This document shows positions 59,969 to 64,000 of a stretch of 64,000 bases of DNA, piece after piece. The position numbers were made by a program, and so were the translations under genes. The notes under the pieces are model-generated. The model was given only the letters and a program-made list of their open reading frames with translations, ran no database searches and was not told the origin of the DNA. This DNA is from Oreohelix idahoensis (taxonomy: Eukaryota; Mollusca; Gastropoda; Stylommatophora; Oreohelicidae), in NCBI GenBank assembly GCA_024509875.1, contig JAMPIV010012235.1:310001-374000 (forward strand). Direction: 5' to 3'. Numbering within the stretch: position 1 is the first letter of the stretch; every line of letters starts with the position of its first letter.

Positions 59969-60088
59969 GCATGCACGAAGGCTGCAGGGAGGCAGCCCCT
60001 CTACCTTGCATAGGCACAACAGGTCAATCATCTGCTTGTCTTAAAATTTGATACCTCTACACCCCAGGGTAGAAGAGGACGACTAAAT
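59969..60088 (+). mobile_element. Short LINE-B derivative: 5' leader joined to 3' end, coding region absent
   Basis: The left part matches the LINE-B leader: ggaggcagcccctctacctt and aggcacaacaggtcaatcat against 39230-39285. At about 60050 it jumps to acctctacaccccagggtag and gacgactaaataagtaag, which match 42293-42340. The point of departure is just upstream of the LINE-B start codon, and re-entry is about 40 bp before its stop. The result is about 120 bp with a tetranucleotide-type tail. It is either an internally deleted copy or a member of a small non-autonomous family riding on LINE-B. Confidence 0.75.
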
Positions 60089-60205
60089 AAGTAAGTTCTC
60101 CATTTTTAGAAAATACATGGACTCATTAAACGTGCTGCTAATTATGTGAACTCTACTTCTAAAGTTACTTCACCAAAGACGGATACTTATTTCCTTTTGT
60201 TTCCA

Positions 60206-60916
60206 CATTTGCTGTGAAGTACTGTGGAGAGACGACCATTTGCTGTGAAGTACTGTGGAGAGACGACCATTTGCTGTGAAGTACCGGTATTGTGGAGAGA
60301 CGACCATTTGCTGTGAAGTACTGTGGAGAGACGACCATTTGCTGTGAAGTACTGTGGAGAGACGACCATTTGCTGTGAAGTACCGGTACTGTGGAGAGAC
60401 GACCATTTGCTGTGAAGTACCGGTATTGTGGAGAGACGACCATTTGCTGTGAAGTACTGTGGAGAGACGACCATTTGCTGTGAAGTACCGGTACTGTGGA
60501 GAGACGACCATTTGCTGTGAAGTACTGTGGAGAGACGACCATTTGCTGTGAAGTACTGTGGAGAGACGACCATTTGCTGTAAAGTACCGGTGTTGTGGAG
60601 AGACGACCATTTGCTTTGAAGTACTGTGGAGAGACGACCATTTGCTGTGAAGTACTGTGGAGAGACGACCATTTGCTGTGAAGTACCGGTACTGTGGAGA
60701 GACGACCATTTGCTGTGAAGTACCGGTACTGTGGAGAGACGACCATTTGCTGTGAAGTACTGTGGAGAGACGACCATTTGCTGTGAAGTACTGTGGAGAG
60801 ACGACCATTTGCTGTGAAGTACCGGTACTGTGGAGAGACGACCGTTTGCTGTGAAGTACCGGTACTGTGGCGAGACGACTATTTGCTGTGAAGTACCGGT
60901 ACTGTGGAGAGACGAC
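60206..60916. repeat. Tandem array of mixed 31-bp and 37-bp units, 21 copies
   Basis: Each unit carries tgtggagagacgaccatttg and ctgtgaag. Short units join by gtactg; long units carry gtaccggtactg, a 6-bp insertion creating the 10-bp palindrome gtaccggtac. The order read left to right is SSLSSLLSLSSLSSLLSSLLL (11 short, 10 long). Both lengths leave remainder one modulo three, so all three minus-strand frames stay open and produce false 190-270 residue proteins. I do not consider it coding. Confidence 0.95.
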
Positions 60917-61001
60917 GTTTTCGTTCTTGAGCCAAGTGTGACGCAGTGGCTAGTGTGGGACCGTGTCGACGTAGAATCTCGATTTATGTAATATTGTATA
61001 T

Positions 61002-61205
61002 CCATCTGCGTCTTGGTCTTCCTAGTGCTCTACAACGAGATATTCTACTGTTGTAGGCAGGTAGTAGTAACCGATCAGGCTCCATTCTGATGAGATGACC
61101 AAACCACTTCATTTTCAGTCTCTCTGCGTATTTGAAGACAGGATATAGTTGTTACAATTTTTCCGATGTCATCATTTCTCATTCTGTATCTCCTGGTAAC
61201 ATCAT
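61002..61205 (-). pseudogene. LINE C-terminal fragment (minus strand)
   Basis: The minus strand encodes HDVTRRYRMRNDDIGKIVTT and, after one frameshift, FKYAERLKMKWFGHLIRMEP and ALGRPRRRW. The WFGHLIRM and GRPRRRW motifs mark the C-terminus of RTE-like LINE proteins. The rest of the element is not visible, so it is a short dead remnant. Confidence 0.8.
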
Positions 61206-63554
61206 GGCTCTTCTTATACGTGTCATCTGACAAGGTGTGATGGTCCTCTCCGGTGTTTTAGCCAGGGACTGTGTTTGACACTGATAGCAAATAGCTTATA
61301 GGCCACCTAAAACGCAGCTATGAAGAAGCCTGTCACCAAACAGCTATGCATTCAACCACAGATCGAATGAATGTTAATTACATCAGCCTTCGAACTCTGT
61401 AGTGTAACAGCGCATCGGCTGTTTGTAAATTAACTTGTTCAAAAGTCAATTTTGCAAAGTTCAGATCAGAGAGGGTTAAGCCCTCGAGGCACAGGTTACA
61501 TTGTCATGTAAGTGTTCAGTGATCTGAAAGGCTATACGCCCTAGATGTTGATTTCCACCTGTCTCTCGACACGTGTGCAACCTGATTCAATCCAGGTAGG
61601 TTCTTCCGGATGAGAATGCGGCTACATATATGATGCTTCTTAGCTCGTCATACGTTTATGGTGTAATATTACCTCTCACTTTAGTTTGTTGACACAGTTC
61701 ATCTTGCAGTCGCACTTAAATCATTGACGACACTTAACAACGTTAAAGGCAACAACCAACTATTTTCACTGGCAACACTGTACTACGTCACTGACGATGA
61801 TTAACTTAATCACTGACGAAGCACTCCAATTACGATTACAATAGTTTATTTGGATTATCTAAGAATAATAAAGGAATATAAAAATGTTGAGCATGCACTG
61901 TACACCAAAGTCATTTCACATCTCTACGATGTTTCTAACATTAATAATGATTAATCCTACCAGTATTTAATAATTTGAGAACCTCTGTTCTCATTCTTCT
62001 CAATTAATATACTATGGTTCCCATCCGGGGAAAAAGCTTGAGAATCATAGTTCTCATTATTTCATATAAAGTGTATCTACTCATAATCTCTTTGAGTCTC
62101 ATAATCTTCTTCGAATAACAACATCACCTTGAACTATTCAGGAACATCTACTATTAAGTTTTACCGTAACTATAATTAAGTACTGAGTCAGTGGTTCTCA
62201 TGGTGTTTACATACAAGTGGTATCAAAGACTAAGTGCCCGGAATAAAATCAGCACTATTTATTTATTTATCACCTGCCAGTCCGCAGAATAACATATTAT
62301 ATATCTCTGTATATTACTTCACAATAACCGCTCCACTAACGGTGCGAAGTTATAAATATTCATTATATATTCCTTAGCGTCAATACGTGGAATAACATTA
62401 TCCGTATAATGACTTAAGAGACGTTAGTGAATCACTATTCACTTTAGCGGGTTAAGATCATTGTTTAACAGCCTGAGAACCACTATCTCTCTAAGTTACA
62501 TTACTGCACTCCAGAGCGTTATTCGAAATTTTAAGAGCCTTCCCTAAACTCTTCAACTCGACCAATACTCTCCCCTGCTATATTTACCTATAAAAACAAG
62601 GTATTCTAACATTATCTAGAAAAATTATTCGTTCCTATTTTTTTTTTTTTTAAACTGAAATTATTTATTCTAAAACTCTAAAACTTCTGTACACATTTGT
62701 ACATCTTTTTCTAGAAAACTTTTGTCTGCGAACCATCTAATCTGGCCCACAGACCTATAGAACGTTCCGTACATTCTAGAGTTGTCTCCGAGCGGTTAAC
62801 AAGCTCCTGGACAGTTAAATATCAATCTAAAATCGCAATCCTGTCTTGTTTGTACGGGTTCAGGTATTTATTTGCCTACTATTTTGCACCCAGCACCTTT
62901 TTTTCCCTTCTGCTCTTTGGGAAAGTGTCAGAAATTCATGATCCTGTCATCAGTGCCGACAGAACAAATGCTGACTCCAGCACATAACCTGACTCTTCTC
63001 ACGTCCCAGTTAAGCAGCCTAACTGTACTGCTGCGAGTGTTCTCATGGACAGATGGCTACTGTTTATAGTTACAACAAAATTCCTTTTCCTGTAAATGTA
63101 ATAAAACATCACTCAAAATTATATTACTTTGTCTCTGTTTTTAGAACGAGTGCTCTCCAAAAGGTGTAAGAACCACTGTATGAGACTTCAAAATAACTGT
63201 CACTCAAAAGTGCCAAAAAAGTATACAATGCACAGATGTGCAGCACCAAGTGATCTGCACGAAATGCTACCAAACAACGAGAATGGTGCATTTGTTTTGT
63301 CTGTCGCTTGTAGCACAGTGACCCTTTCTGACCTCAAATGTCAACAGACCGAACCACATTTTAGTTTGGCAAAATAAATGCTAGAAATAATGCTGCACGC
63401 TTTCACTGTGTGTTATAAGTTAACTTTTAAGATTATAAGATCTATCCTCTATCTACGAGAATAAGGCTCCAGGTGAAGTTATTGCAACGCATACAGACTA
63501 ATGACGCAAGAGGAGCATGGTGTAAACAGTAGATCAGAGGTTCAAAGGAAGCTT
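61206..63554. other. Unannotated stretch of 2.3 kb
   Basis: AT-rich, no defensible gene. Frames at 62872-63069 and 63129-63377 have no recognised motif. The phrases tgagaaccac, gttctcat and gagaatcatagttctcatt recur between 61975 and 62480, which suggests an old decayed repeat. Confidence 0.4.
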
Positions 63555-63583
63555 GTCCCCTCCCCCCCCCCCCCCCCCCCCCC

Positions 63584-63614
<31 letters not shown>
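63555..63614. repeat. Poly-C tract, about 60 bp
   Basis: Nearly pure C with one T interruption. Its assembled length is unreliable, and it generates a false glycine-rich frame on the minus strand. Confidence 0.97.
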
Positions 63615-63615
<1 letters not shown>

Positions 63616-63774
63616 TTGATTAGGGAATACTTGGTAAATAACAATATTATCCTACTGAAGTTTTTAAAAGTAGTAGTGCTGGTGAAAAAAAGTGTGGACT
63701 GAAAAAAGAAATGACGAGCCAAGTTTTCAATCACACCCAAAGCAAGAAACAAATTTCTCTGTACTTCCAGAAGT

Positions 63775-63975
63775 GGAAGCCATTTTTAGTCTAGCCATGC
63801 TGTAGTCTCACGTGTAATCCTATTTATTGGTCATGTTTTAAAAAAAAACTTAGTTCTCACTTTCTTTCCTGTCTGTTTTAGTTCGTTTGTCCCTGACGAA
63901 GGTCCTGTGGCTGTAGCGTATGTTTTTTTGTTTTCTTGTCTTCTGTCCTAGTAAGACGTATTATCTCCCCTACCC
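63775..63975 (-). repeat. Dispersed repeat family R3, copy 3 (inverted)
   Basis: Reverse complement of the R3 blocks: gtccctgacgaaggtcctgt, then taagacgtatta. The hammerhead-like core lies on the plus strand here (ctgacga at about 63893). An A-run of about 9 interrupts it near 63840. Confidence 0.6.
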
Positions 63976-64000
63976 TTCTTTCTAACGTAAGTAATAACCT

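Noticed and set aside
60165..61005. Long minus-strand proteins of 190-270 residues with MVVSPQY/ANGRLST repeats
   Set aside because: They are the three frames of the 31/37-bp satellite, kept open by unit length, with no codon structure or motif.
63534..63752. Glycine-rich minus-strand protein
   Set aside because: Translation of a poly-C tract.

Overview
The window looks like a repeat-rich, AT-leaning animal nuclear chromosome. The only host gene I can support is at the left edge, on the minus strand: the first coding exon (228 to 1, running off the window) of an interferon regulatory factor 2-binding protein (IRF2BP) homologue, with its C4 zinc finger. Having an IRF2BP gene makes this a metazoan. 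The retroelement and SINE styles suggest a lophotrochozoan, most likely a mollusc; that last step is inference. No bacterial features, rRNA genes or CRISPR arrays were seen.

Almost everything else is transposable elements, many nested. (1) 5306-15492: a complete, recent LTR retrotransposon with 2.43 kb LTRs, a 5-bp target duplication and an intact 1515-residue Gag-Pol. (2) 45545-54076, minus strand: a second LTR retrotransposon from a different family, with 1376-bp LTRs that look identical and one homopolymer frameshift in Gag. In both, integrase lies upstream of reverse transcriptase although the domains are Ty3/gypsy-like; this is the permuted order known from Gmr1-like elements. (3) Solo LTRs at 18218-20572 and 28239-31392, each with a 5-bp target duplication, and a third at 37738-42799 related to the first.

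Non-LTR elements: 37390-44010 is a three-layer nest. An old RTE-like LINE is split by a solo LTR, which is itself split by a nearly intact 3.2 kb RTE-type LINE (39166-42341) with an 11-bp target duplication. A second old LINE of the I/jockey type, with an RNase H domain, is split in frame between 27552 and 35168 by a 7.6 kb block holding a solo LTR, microsatellites, a truncated LINE and a tRNA-derived SINE. Shorter LINE 3' ends lie at 16495, 24892, 34036, 55254 and 61002 (minus). A 120-bp element at 59969-60088 joins the 5' leader and 3' end of the young LINE with the coding region missing.

Other repeats: tandem arrays of 53 bp (2694-3222, with a relic at 15835-15946), about 23 bp (20614-21116), 183/184 bp (30381-30915) and mixed 31/37 bp (60206-60916); two hAT-like MITEs (21523-22022, 54450-54640); tRNA-related SINEs; a three-copy repeat carrying a degenerate hammerhead-like core; and long AT and poly-C microsatellites. 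The remaining stretches show no gene that I can defend.

Working together: each LTR element encodes Gag, protease, integrase, reverse transcriptase and RNase H for its own copying. The RTE-type LINE supplies an endonuclease/reverse transcriptase that probably also mobilised its coding-less derivative.
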